From Prunus persica (Eukaryota; Streptophyta; Magnoliopsida; Rosales; Rosaceae), in the NCBI RefSeq assembly GCF_000346465.2, contig NC_034009.1:32653251-32717250 (forward strand): a stretch of 64,000 nucleotides of DNA, read 5' to 3'. A program made the position numbers and the translations under genes. Each line of letters opens with the position of its first letter. Positions within the stretch are counted from its first letter, which is position 1. The notes under the pieces are model-generated. The model had not been told where the DNA came from, did not search any database, and saw only the letters and a list, made by a program, of their open reading frames with translations. Below are positions 1 through 12,300 of this stretch, piece after piece.

Positions 1-532
1 TGTCTTCAAGGGCCAATTGGGTGAGGTGGGCGAGATTAGAGAAGCTCTCTGGAATTGGACCCGTGATTTGCTTGAACCCACTGATTACCATTACCTCCAA
101 GAAATTCAAATTGCCCAGAGAAGGGGAGAGAGTGCCCTTCATGTAAAGGCCAGAGTCTCTATCTGCAGCAGCATCACCAGCAGCTGTAGCTGGTCTCTGC
201 AACTGCAACACAGTAACCCTCCCAGCTGGATTGCACTCAACACCTTCCCAACCTCCTCCACAGCAGTCTCTGCCTATCCATGAAGAAAGAATTCCTGTTG
301 TGTCCTTGATGATTCTGCCTTTGAAGCTCACAAGGGAAGCTCTATCTGCTTCTGCGCAAACAGGGGATCCTCCTCCTTCTCCTCCTCCTCCTCCTCCTGT
401 TTCTGTTTGAGCTTCAGAGGAGGACACTAGCACTATTGACAACATACAATACAATATTAGTGATAATACTAGCATAATTTGGTTGGAGTTGGAAACCCTT
501 CTCAGGACCACGACTGGCATTTTCATTTTCAT
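1..532 (-). CDS. Leucine-rich-repeat protein, N-terminal part (runs off window start)
   Basis: Read on the minus strand from ATG at 532; an in-frame TAA lies at 557-559, so the start is well bounded, with two more in-frame Met codons within five residues. The protein opens with a hydrophobic segment (about residues 18-37) that looks like a signal peptide or anchor, then a Gly/Glu-rich linker encoded by a GGA/GAG run. A plant LRR N-terminal cap follows: CAEADRASLVSFKGRI, then the paired-cysteine WIGRDCCGGGWEGVEC. The first repeats come next (YMKGTLSPSLGNLNFLEVM, ITGPIPESFSNLAHLTQL). This matches the plant DRT100-like / LRR-RLP group, which is usually secreted or at the cell surface. Only about 177 residues are inside the window, so whether a kinase domain follows cannot be seen. 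Confidence 0.85.
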   Translation of the reverse strand, partial: MKMKMPVVVLRRVSNSNQIMLVLSLILYCMLSIVLVSSSEAQTETGGGGGGEGGGSPVCAEADRASLVSFKGRIIKDTTGILSSWIGRDCCGGGWEGVECNPAGRVTVLQLQRPATAAGDAAADRDSGLYMKGTLSPSLGNLNFLEVMVISGFKQITGPIPESFSNLAHLTQLALED

Positions 533-884
533 CACTATGATGAACGATCTGATTATTTAGAAGAAAAATAAAAATAAAAATAAAATGGAAATTTCTAGTG
601 TATTGGGGATCTGATTGACAGGGGGGGGTTGAAATCTAGCTTGCTAGATGGTCCCCAAATTATAATTTAGAATGGAAAAGGTGGGAAAAGCTTGAAAGCA
701 GCAGACACGGGCTTATTCTATTTCTCGAGGCCGTCCCGTAGACAGGAAGATTTAATGATGAAAAAGATGGTGGAAATGGAAACAATATGAATATGGAAGT
801 GTGTTTCAGAATACATAATAATGGTAATAATAAAAATGGATGGATTGGAATTTGGATATGTCTCAAGGGAACTATGTCCGTCTT

Positions 885-892
885 TATTTATA
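885..892 (-). promoter_or_regulatory. Possible TATA box of the LRR gene
   Basis: TATAAATA on the minus strand, about 350 bases upstream of the LRR start codon. It would imply a leader of roughly 320 bases. Position and sequence fit a plant core promoter, but AT-rich DNA gives such matches by chance. Confidence 0.35.
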
Positions 893-1355
893 CTAGTAAG
901 TAACAACCAAAAGAGCATAATAGTTGTATGAGGGAGGGAAGGAAATAGAATGTTTGATGAAAGATGAGGGGGAAAATCAATTTAAAGACTTTCACATGTA
1001 AAATAAAATTGTGACCGTTTGATGATCACGAGGATCCTAGTTGCACTTTGAACGTTGGAGCGCACTAGATTCAAAATCTGCTGCTTAGGTTTTTTTGTTT
1101 TTTGAACTTTAAGAAATGAAATCAATCAACCCTTTATTTTGTAGCGCTCGTCGCCCTCCACAAGTTTCATGCTGCTGGTGCGTGCCAAGAATCATTTCTT
1201 GCGCCAAAGAAGAAGGCTATAATTTCTGCTGGTTTGGCTTGGAGTTAAAGAGCGCCTGACTTCTGAGTTGTGAGGGAAATACTTTCATGTGACTGGGTTG
1301 GTTGGTTGCTTCCTTCAAATTTACTTCATATTGTATTGAGGGCCAAAAACAATAA
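893..1355. other. Intergenic, no gene seen
   Basis: Upstream region of the LRR gene. No coding exon, RNA gene or clear repeat could be recognised. Confidence 0.5.
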
Positions 1356-1848
1356 GTTAATTTTAATTTAGTATCTAAACTCTTACTTTTAAGACACGTT
1401 CTGTCCTTGCACTCTCAATTTTAACGATTACATACAATAAGCTTTTTAATTTTGTGCAATCTGGTTCTGACGTTAATTTCATTGTCAAAATTTCCGTAAT
1501 TGCTTGTGTGACAAACTTGGATCCCATCTATTTACTTATTTCAATTCAGTTGAAGGGTATTTTGCTACAAAAAAAAAAGGGTTTGGTATTAATGTATGCA
1601 ATGTGTTCTTCATGGACGAGAAGACACCAATTATTCGAAAAATACTCTTCAACTGACATCGAAATAAACGGATAGATGAGATCCATGCCTGCCACGCAAT
1701 CAATTAACGGGAATTTTGATGTCCAAGTTAATGCCGGAACCAGATGGCAAAAAATTGAAAAGTTTTGGGTATGTAATTGTTAACATTGAGAGTGCATGGA
1801 CAAACGTACCTTAAAGGTAAGAGTTCAGGGTACTAAATTGAAATTAAC
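1356..1848. mobile_element. Foldback element with two long inverted arms
   Basis: The left arm (about 1356-1600) reads as the imperfect reverse complement of the right arm (about 1615-1848). Both ends open with GTTAATTT(T/C)AATTTAGTA and similarity continues for about 230 bases per arm, leaving almost no loop. The whole could fold into one long hairpin. No transposase is encoded. No clear target-site duplication was found, so the superfamily is open (foldback or long-TIR MULE-type). The short open frame inside (1454-1675) is a by-product of the arms. Confidence 0.7.
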
Positions 1849-3355
1849 TCTAAAAAACGCCCCTTTTAAAAAAGGTATACATGAAAGTAATTTTCACCGT
1901 TTGTCAACTAGCTGGACAATTTTCTCCCGAGCAAATCAATTGCAACATTTATAACGGTACAATCTGAGTTTTAATAGTTTGACAAAGACAAGTGATGATA
2001 AAAGAATGGTTAGATGGAGAGAAAAGGGAAGTGTGAAAATCACTTCCCTTGATCTACCGAAGATATGTTGCAACCACCTCCTCCTGGTCGGTACCACCAT
2101 ATCTATTTGCTCCCAAGAAGTTCCATTGATTGCTCATGATTATTGACTTTTCCTAATTTGGAAGATAGCTTTAGTGATTATAACCAGTAAAAGTGCTTTA
2201 ATCTGTCTTAAATAGATTCTAACTAGCAAAAGTGATTTAATCTGTCTTAAATTGAATGCTAATGTTATCCCCACTATACATCTCTAATTTTAATTAATTA
2301 AGTTTGTTATGTTTTTATTTTTATTTTTATTTTTTTACTGTGTCATGTTCTAAACTACTTTAATTAATCAGGAATAAGAGATTCAAATTCCGACACAAGA
2401 AAATGAACACACTACTCTAATCAACTATCCTAATCTTCGCTCTAGTGATCATTTGCATTTTGCATACGGTAAGTGATTGAGTAAAAGAAGGATCTAGGGT
2501 TTTCTAGTACCGCTTGTCCGCTATTCCAAATTTCCAAATGACATGCACATGCCTGCAGTGGAGAAGCTTTGACTTATTAAGGGGATGTTTGTCAAACTAT
2601 CGTCCTTCAGTTTTGACTTATTTGGCCTTTTAACTTGTGTTTCTCTCCTAACTTTTCCCAAATAGAAATCAAATTTTATGTCTTCTCTACTGGAGGGCAT
2701 GGCCGGAACGGGCAGGTGCAGTGATAGCTCTTCCATTGTCCTGTCCTACAAGGAAGAAAATAAAATAAAAAAAGCAATAAGGCTACCAAACATTTATAGT
2801 TTGATGGTGATTGAAAATGAGGAATTCTAAAATAAAAGTTTCATATTTATTTCCAATCAATAAAGACGTGTTTCGGAGATTTTTTTTTGTTTTTTGTTTT
2901 TTTTGGAGAGAAAACGAAATTTGATTGAAGCATTATTACAAATCAAATTATATGTTTAAGTAATATCATGGACACCAAATTCATCCATGGACCAAATCTG
3001 TGTCTCAAATCAAATGATATGTTCTATTTGTCAAAGAACATAAATTCAATGATTTGGGTTTCCTCGTAAATGAGTGATCAAACCTGAATCAGATTAGGTT
3101 GCGTTGATTGCGCTTAAAGGGGAATTGGCCCCCAATGCATGTATACGGATCGACAATGTTGACTAGGATGTTGAATCTATGCGGAACTGGAAAACTAGAT
3201 TTCGGAGTCTTTTTAAGTTGAAGAAGATATTTTAGGCAGACATAGTACCTAATCTTGTAAACCTAAAAAACCTAGAGGGTCCTACCACATGATTCTTGTT
3301 TCATGTTCAAAGTTTATATGGTTCAACATCACATGTTAAAAAAGGAAACTTTATT
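1849..3355. other. Intergenic, AT-rich, no gene seen
   Basis: No coding exon is recognisable. At about 2170-2255 a unit of roughly 50 bases containing AAAGTG(C/A)TTTAATCTGTC is repeated twice in tandem. Several poly-T runs occur. Nothing else could be assigned. Confidence 0.5.
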
Positions 3356-3500
3356 AGCGGGGCCTTATAGCTGAAATGATTAAGAGTAATTATCCTTATA
3401 CTTGAGGTATTGTGTTCGAATTCCCCCTCCTCCAATTACCGCTTGGCTGGCCATATATGTAAATGGTAATTTTCTCTTGCGAGGTTAAATTATGTTGCAA
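3356..3500 (+). mobile_element. Possible tRNA-derived SINE
   Basis: A GGGGCCTTATAGCTGAAATG head is followed about 60 bases later by GTGTTCGAATTCC. This resembles the A-box and B-box spacing of a tRNA-derived SINE promoter. No cloverleaf can be folded around it, so it is not a tRNA gene. The 3' end is not defined. Confidence 0.4.
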
Positions 3501-3879
3501 ACACTGATGCTTATGTATGGGCAAGAGAGAAGAAAAACATCGCTCTTTTGTTGCTTGATGAACAACACAAAAACATCACTCTTTCCTTCATATATATGAC
3601 ACTAAACATTATTTGTAAACATCCGCATATGTCCAGAAAACATCCACATATGTCCTGTCCTGGAAAACATTCATTCCTACACACACACACACATACACAA
3701 CTGATACACAGCATACCTGGAGCTGGAGCTGGATTAGGTGCATGCCCTGTGTTGATTCAAGGTACCGTACAAGGACTGATTCATGACTCATGAGAGCTTT
3801 TATTTATTTGTTTATTTATATATGAAGATGACGGACGGACGGACGGATGGGTGGATGTGTGTAAAGAGTGAGTGAGTGT

Positions 3880-5262
3880 CTACTTGACAAGGCCCAAGTT
3901 GAGGATGCCCCAGGAAGTTTGTGGCCATGATCTGTCTCTTGCCTTCATGAGCAGCACTCTTGCCCAAGCAATCCATCCTTCCCAAGACATCCTCTTGTCC
4001 CAAGCACTCCCCCATTCCAACATCAGAGTCAGCCCTCTCTCTGCCTCTCTCTCTGCCTCCTCAAACTTTGCTTTTCTCAAATAAACCTGAGCCAACACCA
4101 CATGTGGCTCCCCAATAAAAGGGTTTCTCTCAACACACGACCTCAACAGAACCACCGTCGCTTCCTCATCATCAGCTCCTTTACCATCATCAACAATCTC
4201 TCTCTTAGAAGACGACGACGACATACCACAAACAGCTTCCCAGTACAAGTCCCTTGCAGCTAATTGCTCCTTGGCATCCAGAACCCTTGTGCACTTGTCG
4301 AAAACTGGTGGCACCACCAGCTCAATATCTTCATCTCTAGATTTGTCCAACTTGTCTCCAGTTGCAGTAGCACTAGTAATTTTCCTCTCTTCAACAAAAA
4401 TCGCTTCCTCTCTCACCATCAGAGTGTATATTGCAGCCATTCTTGATATGGAATTCATCCAAAGCCCCGGCTTGCCATCGCCAGGCCACAGAGCTGCAAA
4501 GTTGTTGCCCTTAAACTCAAGGCGGCCATCTATGTTATCAAACAGCTCGTCCTGGAAACCAAAAAGTTGGTCACTGAAATCTGCTATTGTCATCATAAGA
4601 AACACTGCAACTACCCTCCTTGAGACCAAGACATCTTCCCCGGTCTTTATGTGCTTCACTGTAATCCCATTAGCAGGAACAAGAGTTTGCAGTTTCTTCC
4701 TCCAACTCCAAGGCGCTGCTGAGTGATCCTCCTGAATCTGATCCTGATTATTAGAATTAGAATTAGTGGCAGGGGCAGCAAGCGATACCTCAGATTGTTT
4801 GAGATGTTCAACGAGCTCCGAGTCTGTGTAGTGGAACAAAAGGTCATCGTGAATTAGAGACTGTCTTGGGACGATACAGAAGAAGTGAATCAAGCGTTCT
4901 GCAGCATCCCCAACATGGCCGCGGACCACTTCACGGCCTGTTGAGGGATCAAAAATGGCGAGGTTGACATAGGAATTGGAATAAGCAGAGTGAAAGAGGC
5001 CGCAAAGGCAGACAGAATCTTGGGCTTTCCATATCTTGAGAATGCGGTATATGTCAACCAGGTGTTCAAGAAAGGTGCCATGCTTGTGCCAGCACTCACC
5101 TGCTCCAACTGAGCGCAGCACACCCACAAGTGAAGGCAAATTCTCGTCGATCGCCTCCAGCTCGCCACGGAGGAAGGGGCGGGCCGAGTCTAAGAGCCTT
5201 TGCAAGTACTCCTGGCTGCTGCTCTCCGACTCCGAAGAAGATCGAAGCGATGAAGATGGCAT
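3880..5262 (-). CDS. DUF6817-like protein with C-terminal TPR-like helices, intact copy
   Basis: Single-exon frame of 460 residues starting MPSSSLRSSSESESSSQEY. Residues about 20-130 hold an HD-domain-like helical block (HGTFLEHLVDIYRILKIW, then CGLFHSAYSNSYVNLAIFD), the pattern I associate with plant and bacterial DUF6817 proteins. A Ser/Asn-rich linker follows, then a second helical block with a conserved core near FLMMTIADFSDQLFG, and a C-terminal stretch that looks like a TPR helix pair (FIGEPHVVLAQVYLRKAKF). Molecular function is unknown to me. Cytosolic location is likely, as no signal peptide or membrane segment is present. The gene lies about 1.1 kb downstream of an oligopeptidase gene on the same strand, and a broken paralogue lies in block 2. 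Confidence 0.8.
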   Translation of the reverse strand: MPSSSLRSSSESESSSQEYLQRLLDSARPFLRGELEAIDENLPSLVGVLRSVGAGECWHKHGTFLEHLVDIYRILKIWKAQDSVCLCGLFHSAYSNSYVNLAIFDPSTGREVVRGHVGDAAERLIHFFCIVPRQSLIHDDLLFHYTDSELVEHLKQSEVSLAAPATNSNSNNQDQIQEDHSAAPWSWRKKLQTLVPANGITVKHIKTGEDVLVSRRVVAVFLMMTIADFSDQLFGFQDELFDNIDGRLEFKGNNFAALWPGDGKPGLWMNSISRMAAIYTLMVREEAIFVEERKITSATATGDKLDKSRDEDIELVVPPVFDKCTRVLDAKEQLAARDLYWEAVCGMSSSSSKREIVDDGKGADDEEATVVLLRSCVERNPFIGEPHVVLAQVYLRKAKFEEAEREAERGLTLMLEWGSAWDKRMSWEGWIAWARVLLMKARDRSWPQTSWGILNLGLVK

Positions 5263-6334
5263 TATTGCTGCTGCTCCTCAATTCTATAAATTTGATAGGA
5301 TAATCTAAATTCTTTCTAATCAGCAATCAAAGCCAAGGGAAAAGCTACAATACAGCAAGAGAGAGAGACGTAAAAAGATTCGGTTCTTGTGAAAGCTCAG
5401 TTGTTGGGAAGAGATAAGATAAGGTTTTGTTTTGTTTTATGGTTGTTCTGTTCTGTTTTGTTTGTTACTTTGCTTGTCGGGATTTACGCCTTAGCTTTTG
5501 TAGATGACTCTATGCAGTTTGGAAAAGGATTCCTACTTCATAGATGATGACACAAACCAGAAAAACTTACTTGTAACAGGGTTCATTGTTTTGCTATTCC
5601 TGCTACTTCACAGACGGTGTTGGTGACTAATAATACAACGACACATAAACTCATTATAAATAAATTTAAACTTCAGAGAGATGCAAGGATAACTCACCCC
5701 CACAACTAGGGATTGTTCAGGATTGAAAGGACTGGTCGGTAAGAGGATTATGTTTTTCATTTTTTTTTGTCAAAAAGAAAGATTATTCAATGCAACCTAG
5801 ACATAGGTTGAACTGGAAATGAAATGTTTGAACTTCGAACATAAGGCCCATTTCGCCTTCTTCTGTTCAGTTGAACGTTTAATTTCTCATGGCTTTCTCC
5901 TTCCATAAGTATATATGATTAACTGAACTGATCCAACCTCGCTAGTTTTTGAAAATGATTGTTTTGCTTGTGTAGTTGGATTGGCACTCGCAGAATCACT
6001 TCCCTATGGTTAGTCGTTATTTCTTCGTAATAATGTCACATTCAATTTTTACCCGTAAAACAAGTCACATTCAAGAGAAAAATGTAAAGAAGAGTCTCCA
6101 ATGTAGGCCTATAAACGGGTCGGAGATGAAGTGGAGCACTTGAAATCCCACTCAAACCGAGTTCAAATTTTTTTTGACCCGATCCGATTCGAAATCCGAT
6201 TAGATTCTAACATCACCATACCGGGCCAAAAAAATAGAACAAAAAAGAAAAAAGAAAAGCGTTTTTTTATGTATTGTTTTGTGACGTGAATCCTATATTA
6301 TTTGCAACACATCCTCCTACCTGCAGCAGTCTAA
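5263..6334. other. Intergenic: promoter side of DUF6817-like gene and 3' side of oligopeptidase gene
   Basis: The same sequence recurs with small indels at 18333-19505, so it was part of the duplicated block. A (TTTTG)-rich tract lies at 5420-5470. No further gene is seen. Confidence 0.6.
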
Positions 6335-9300
6335 TTAATTCAGCCCAGATCCTTGGGCAGGAACCATTTCAAGAGCCTTCATAATGAAGGTATATATGAA
6401 GGCATCTTCTTGAAGCTTCTCAAATCTGCACCAAACAAACAAGAATAGGGAAGAAACACAAATTAGTTCCTTACAGAGAATGCATGGAAATACTTCAGAC
6501 TTCAACGATCTTGAAGGCCATAGAGTTCTTGCTGTTTTTAATTATAAGCAATTGTTCCTCTCACCTTTGTGAAATTGTGACTTGCATTTACATCTAAAAT
6601 GAACGGATAATAATATTTTATTTAAAATGAATAATCCACTCTGTTTCAGAAATACTAGCCAAAAGAATTTTACCTCCCCGACTTTGAAGAATGGCCAGCA
6701 CCAAATTCACATTTAAACATAACGATGTTTTTATCAGTCTTCATATCCCTTAGTTTTGCCACAAATTTAGCAGGTTCTGAATACATCACACGTGGATCTG
6801 TTGCAATAAACCAGTGTCTCAAATGGAATGCCAGGAGAAAAAAAGCATTATCAGATATAATTATAACTTCCCTCTTTCCATTACACAGCTGAGTCTCATC
6901 CATGGGATCAGCCACCAACATCCAATAAGCCCTACCCACGAAGTCCTCTAAACATAATGATTTGACTTAAACATTAAAATGTGTTTAACAGTGCTCAGTT
7001 GCTGTTGGAGAATAAAAGTATTTCTAACTAGGATTCTACGTGAGTATTTGTTTAGCAGTGTAAAGTAACTTCCTCCTGTAAGTGATTTGATTTGATTTAC
7101 TTTCTTTCTGTGATTAGGCTTAGACTCTATTTAAAACCTTCTAGGGTTAAAGTTAAGATCAAAGTATTACCCTACTTTTTCAACAAGGTACAACACGACT
7201 TAATCTTTTTAAACAGGGTTCCTTTTTTCCAGACCGCAAGCCTTCCGATAGATTTTAATTATATACATAAAGCAATTATCTGACAATTTCCTATTTCAAG
7301 ATAATAATGAACTATATCGTGGGAGCACCCTGCAATCTTTCATGGCAATGCCAACTATTTCAAGATAATGAAGAAATTGAAATTGCAGAAGCAAAAGTGT
7401 TATGATCTTGTGCCTACCATTTAGACCAGCAGTAACAAGAATGTTTGGATAATTTTGCACCTTAACCTGCATAAAATAATGCCAAACTTAGATCATTAAG
7501 GTAAAAAATATTTTAGGAATGTATTACAATTCATGACTTAGTGCTTGGCAATTTTATCTGGGACAGAAGAATAGAGAAAGGTCTTTAATTTTGCCTATTT
7601 GTCTGTTGTCTGTAAATGATCACTTTGATGATACCAAATTATGGTTATTCTAGCTTACTTGTTATAACGATACTGATTAAAGCAGTACAGAACAGGTTAT
7701 TGTCCTCACATTATCAACAGGGGAATACGACTTCATGTAAAAGTAGAACTCCTCTTTACGTGGATCACCCCATTCCTGCAGAAACAAAATTATATCAGTG
7801 AATAGTATCTAAACATACATTTTGAAAAAAAATAGTAGCAAGCTGACTGCAGTCACCAAGAGTCACCTTAGATCATAAAGATGGGGCAAATGGATATAAT
7901 TAGGTAGATCTGGAAAACCAAAGAATATTTAAACAAAGTTCAAGCGAAGAACTCCAAAAATTTTGTAGCGCAAAAATAAGAAAAGAACAAGGAAAAATCG
8001 TGATGTCAAGTTCGGGTTGACCCATACAAGGATACAAGTTGCATTTGATGACAGTATCAATTAACTAGTGTTGCATTTATGTGATGTTTAAAATGATGTG
8101 ATCATTATATTATTATCCACCCCAGTTAATCATTAAATCCCTAAGGAGATTAAGTTAACAATGCCCAAGTGATGATCCATAAAACTAGATGTTCATCACA
8201 TGCAAGCTACGGCATCCAAGAAAATTCACCAGTTATAGACATAGCAAGAGTATTTCTGCATTCATAACAAACAATTTTACTAGGGAATTTCTTCTTCATT
8301 TCTTTCATCCTGTTAATGCTTCAACGTAAGAATCTCATGAGGAAAAGTAAAATACCTCCCACTCTGAAGTTGTGAGAGGGATAGTTGGATCAAGCATTGT
8401 CGTCAGAACATCAACAAAAGGCACTCCAGCAACAGCAGCCTTGAACAAATCAGGCCTCATATTAAGAACAGCACCAATAAGCAATCCACCTGCACTCCTT
8501 CCATCAATGCATAATCTTGCTTTTGAACAGTACTTCTTTTCTATCAAATACTCAGCACAAGCAATAAAATCGGTAAAAGTATTTTTCTTCTTTAGTAACT
8601 TTCCATTCTCATACCACTGCCTCCCCATTTCACCACCCCCACGAATGTGAGCTATAGCATAAATAAAACCATGATCCAGCAAAGACAGCCTTGAAGCTTT
8701 AAAACTGGGATCTATGCAGACCTGTTGACAAGATAAGGCTCCAAGTCATTGAGAGAGAAATGAATACAAGTGGAGAAAAAAATATTCCCAATGGCTTGAT
8801 ATTGCCTCCTGCAGCATTTTACATGAGCTAGACTAAAGTCTATCTTGACAAAAGTCAGCAAGTTGTTACACCAGAGTGATTAGAGCAAAGCCAGAAGAGT
8901 AACCCGACATTAAGAAGTTCAAGGTTCTGAAAAGCTTAATATGTGGCTTTATTTAGGATCTTCATTTCGTTTTTGTAGGAAACAATAATCTTACTGAAAA
9001 AATAAGTTATAAAACAGGGTAGACAAGAAATCCATCAGAAACACAGAAACAAAAACCTTAAAAAGCACCTTCTCCCAAGATGTTGGCTTTAAGTAGGATT
9101 TTAATGCTTTTTCTCACCAAGAAATTAGGATTCTAAAGATTTTCACAAACCTGTAGAAGAAAGACGCCAAGAGGACCACTGACAAACTTCAACGTATATG
9201 CGCAAGAATTACTGAACTGTGATCAGAATTAGGCATCATAGGCCAGAGACCAAATTTTACATGCTAATTACTAATCCAAACGGATGCTATAAGGCTATAA

Positions 9301-12300
9301 CAAGAAAACTTGTAAGCTTCTTAAGAAGACATCTGATGTTCATGCATTAAAAAAGGCAGACAAAAAGAAATGGGAATCAGGACTCATCTCTCGACTCCTG
9401 ATTCTCCCGAGGTGTATGGCTTTAATGTTGCTGAAAAGGAAGACTAGAGCAGTTACATATAAAATTCAGAAACTTATCTTTGTGCCAATCTCTAGTACTA
9501 TAACGCAGGGAATGACTGCAATCACAAAGATGGCTCTGGTTACATATCTTTAAGGGCTTCAGATTTCAGGGCTGTACTTTGATTAATTGACCAATTAGAA
9601 GTTCTCAAGGGGTATTTTGAAACATCTCGCAAATTTTCTACAAGACATGCTTCTCAATGTAATCACATTTGGAATATAATGATTGCAGTAAAAACAAAAA
9701 AATATAAATATATCACTCGTGCCTAGTTTAATCTACGAATTCTTTTGTTACCTCATAGGAGCCATAGCCATAGAGTAGCAATGGATCCGATCCATCAAGT
9801 TTTATGAGATCCTTCCTGTAAACAATTGATATTGGTATCTGAGTACCATCTGGAGCACTAGCCCATTTCCTTTCAGTAACATAATTTGATGCTTCAAAAC
9901 CTCCCAAAACCTGAGAAACAAAATTGACAACAATACTTCTGAATTACAATATTGAAATTTGTGTCTAATTTGATAGTAAGAAAAAGGCAACACTTGACCA
10001 GGCATCAAATAACTCAGGAAGATGCCATACAACCCAACTTTTTTGCCAACTCTCTCATGTACGAGGTTCTGTGATATCATGGATCTCATTCCATGCAAGA
10101 CAATTGGGGGGACAAAAAACAAAGCAGACAAAATTGGGGACAAAGTGAAGTGTAAAGCATTTTCCAATAACATAATCAATGTAGAAGTGACTACTGTATA
10201 TGAAATGGAAATGTATAAAAGTTCCACTTTAAATATTTAACTTTGAAAACCAAAATAGTCCTTCTACACAGTAAATAAACTTCCTGCGGTTGGAACTTCA
10301 TTGGTATTTCCCCTGCAAAATCTCACATCATCGTACTAATAAGAAACCCAATTGCATACCCTTATTTTTTAAGGAAAAAAACTATGTTGTGTAAAGTTTA
10401 TACAATTTTGAACAATGACCGTACTGAACCAACTTATGTTCTTTCTTTTAGCTTCCTTATACAAACTACAATTTCTTGGTTGGTATATATTCATAACAGT
10501 ATATGGAGTATTCGAAAATGAAAGAGAGCAAAAATATAAGAACGAGATAATATGAGTGAATATTATGATCATGTCATGCAAAACCAGCATTCTCCCTAGA
10601 CCTACAATAAACTTCGCATTAGTAAACAGATATGACCATTAAAGAAGGTAACATTTTCACACAACACACACACACATACACTCATGCACACGCAAAAACA
10701 CATTTACACACACATACACACACAAAGGAACAATAAGGCCAGGTATATATATTAAAGGTAATAAACGAAATCTTAATTTCCAAAATAAAATAAAGTATAA
10801 ATTCATTACTGTTGCAAGTTGAACCAATAACATTCCTATAAGGAGAGTTAAATAAGACACAATAGCAAGCTTTGAAATGCCAATAAAAACAACTTACTGT
10901 TTCGATCTTCTTCAAAACAGAAATGCCTGTCTTCATATCATAATCATATACAGACGGAGGCGTTTTCATTGAGCTATAAGAAAATCTTAAAATTCTGGAA
11001 GAAAATTCTGATTCTGATCGATCCACAGAGTATGTGGGATCCAAAAAATTAACAGCTTGACCACTGTGAAGGCTTTTAAGCGGTTGTCCAACATCTGGAA
11101 GGTGATAGATAGTGACTTTTGGTAGACCCTCTTCACGCTCATATACAACAAGGTGTTCACTAAAAAGTTGTATATCCTGAATTTTTACACTGAAGAAAAT
11201 TCTAATTAGTATGCTTAAAATAAGAAAGAAAATTTGCCTGCTAAAAATAGTGAAGGTCAAAAAATTGCCACAGATTTTTCACGCCCCGAGAAAAATTCTA
11301 GAATGAATATGCAAATGCATAAGCAGCAATTGGACAATATGGCATGGAGGACTGAACAACACATCTAACTCCATCCATTGTTATATCTCTCTTATTTACA
11401 GTTAAAAGAGCACATCAAAGGAAAATAGCTAGAGAAAGGCTCCAGAAAAAGGTTCAGTTTCATTTCTAGAAAATGTGCTGCAAATCACATTTAGATATAA
11501 AATGTTTCCAATCATGCATATCACATTCAATTTACACTTAAGCTGATAATGCCACAACTAGGACATAAGACATAATTTTCATAGTTCTTAAAATTTTTAA
11601 AAATGACAAGTCAATTCATGAACATTTTAAGGTCATGAATGAGGATGCGACTACCAAATTTGATGATTACCTTTCCCTGTGTGGAAGAAGAACAGTAGTT
11701 TCAGATGTATTTTCCAGTGGACAAGCAATTACTTCAGAATTAAAACATTTGTCACTTCTCCTCCTTATAAAAAAATGATTTCCTCGATGACTAACAAATG
11801 TATCAATGCCATTTACACGAGGTGTCAGAACCACAAGCCCATCTTCAAGCTTTGCAATATCAAGGTAAAAGTTGAATCTTGTAATTTTACTTTCAGATCC
11901 AACAAATAAGAATTTTTTGCTCTCAGAAGTTTGAAGGTCAAGAGAAAACACATCATCCTTTTCATGATAGAGGCACGAGTCACTTGACTGTTCTGTTCCC
12001 AACTTATGTAACCATGCCTATTAAAAAGAAAACACGTTATAAGCTAAACAAAAAGGATTAAGCAGCACTTCACTCATAAAAGTAAACGATCGAACAGAAT
12101 GCATGTAAAAGTTCTCTTCTGTGTGAGTAAGCCAGACAGGGGTAAGGCATGACCTCCTGGCTCACTGCAACAAGACAAACCAGCAAGAAAACAGAATGGA
12201 CTTATACAGAAATATAGGAGGATGCATTCTAACGAGGCATTGTCACCAGTTCTCATGAAAAATTATGTAATCATTTGTATTCTCACATAAAAGCATGGGG

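Noticed and set aside
1454..1675. 73-codon frame upstream of the LRR gene
   Set aside because: Falls across the centre of the foldback element and has no protein features.
3356..3500. tRNA gene
   Set aside because: A B-box-like GTTCGAATTCC is present, but no acceptor stem or cloverleaf; a SINE head is likelier.
4271..4726. 151-codon plus-strand frame, repeated at 14805-15260
   Set aside because: It is the antisense shadow of the DUF6817-like gene. The second copy exists only because the gene is duplicated.
6670..6939. 89-codon frame as a separate gene start
   Set aside because: It is exon 10 of the oligopeptidase gene read back through its upstream intron.
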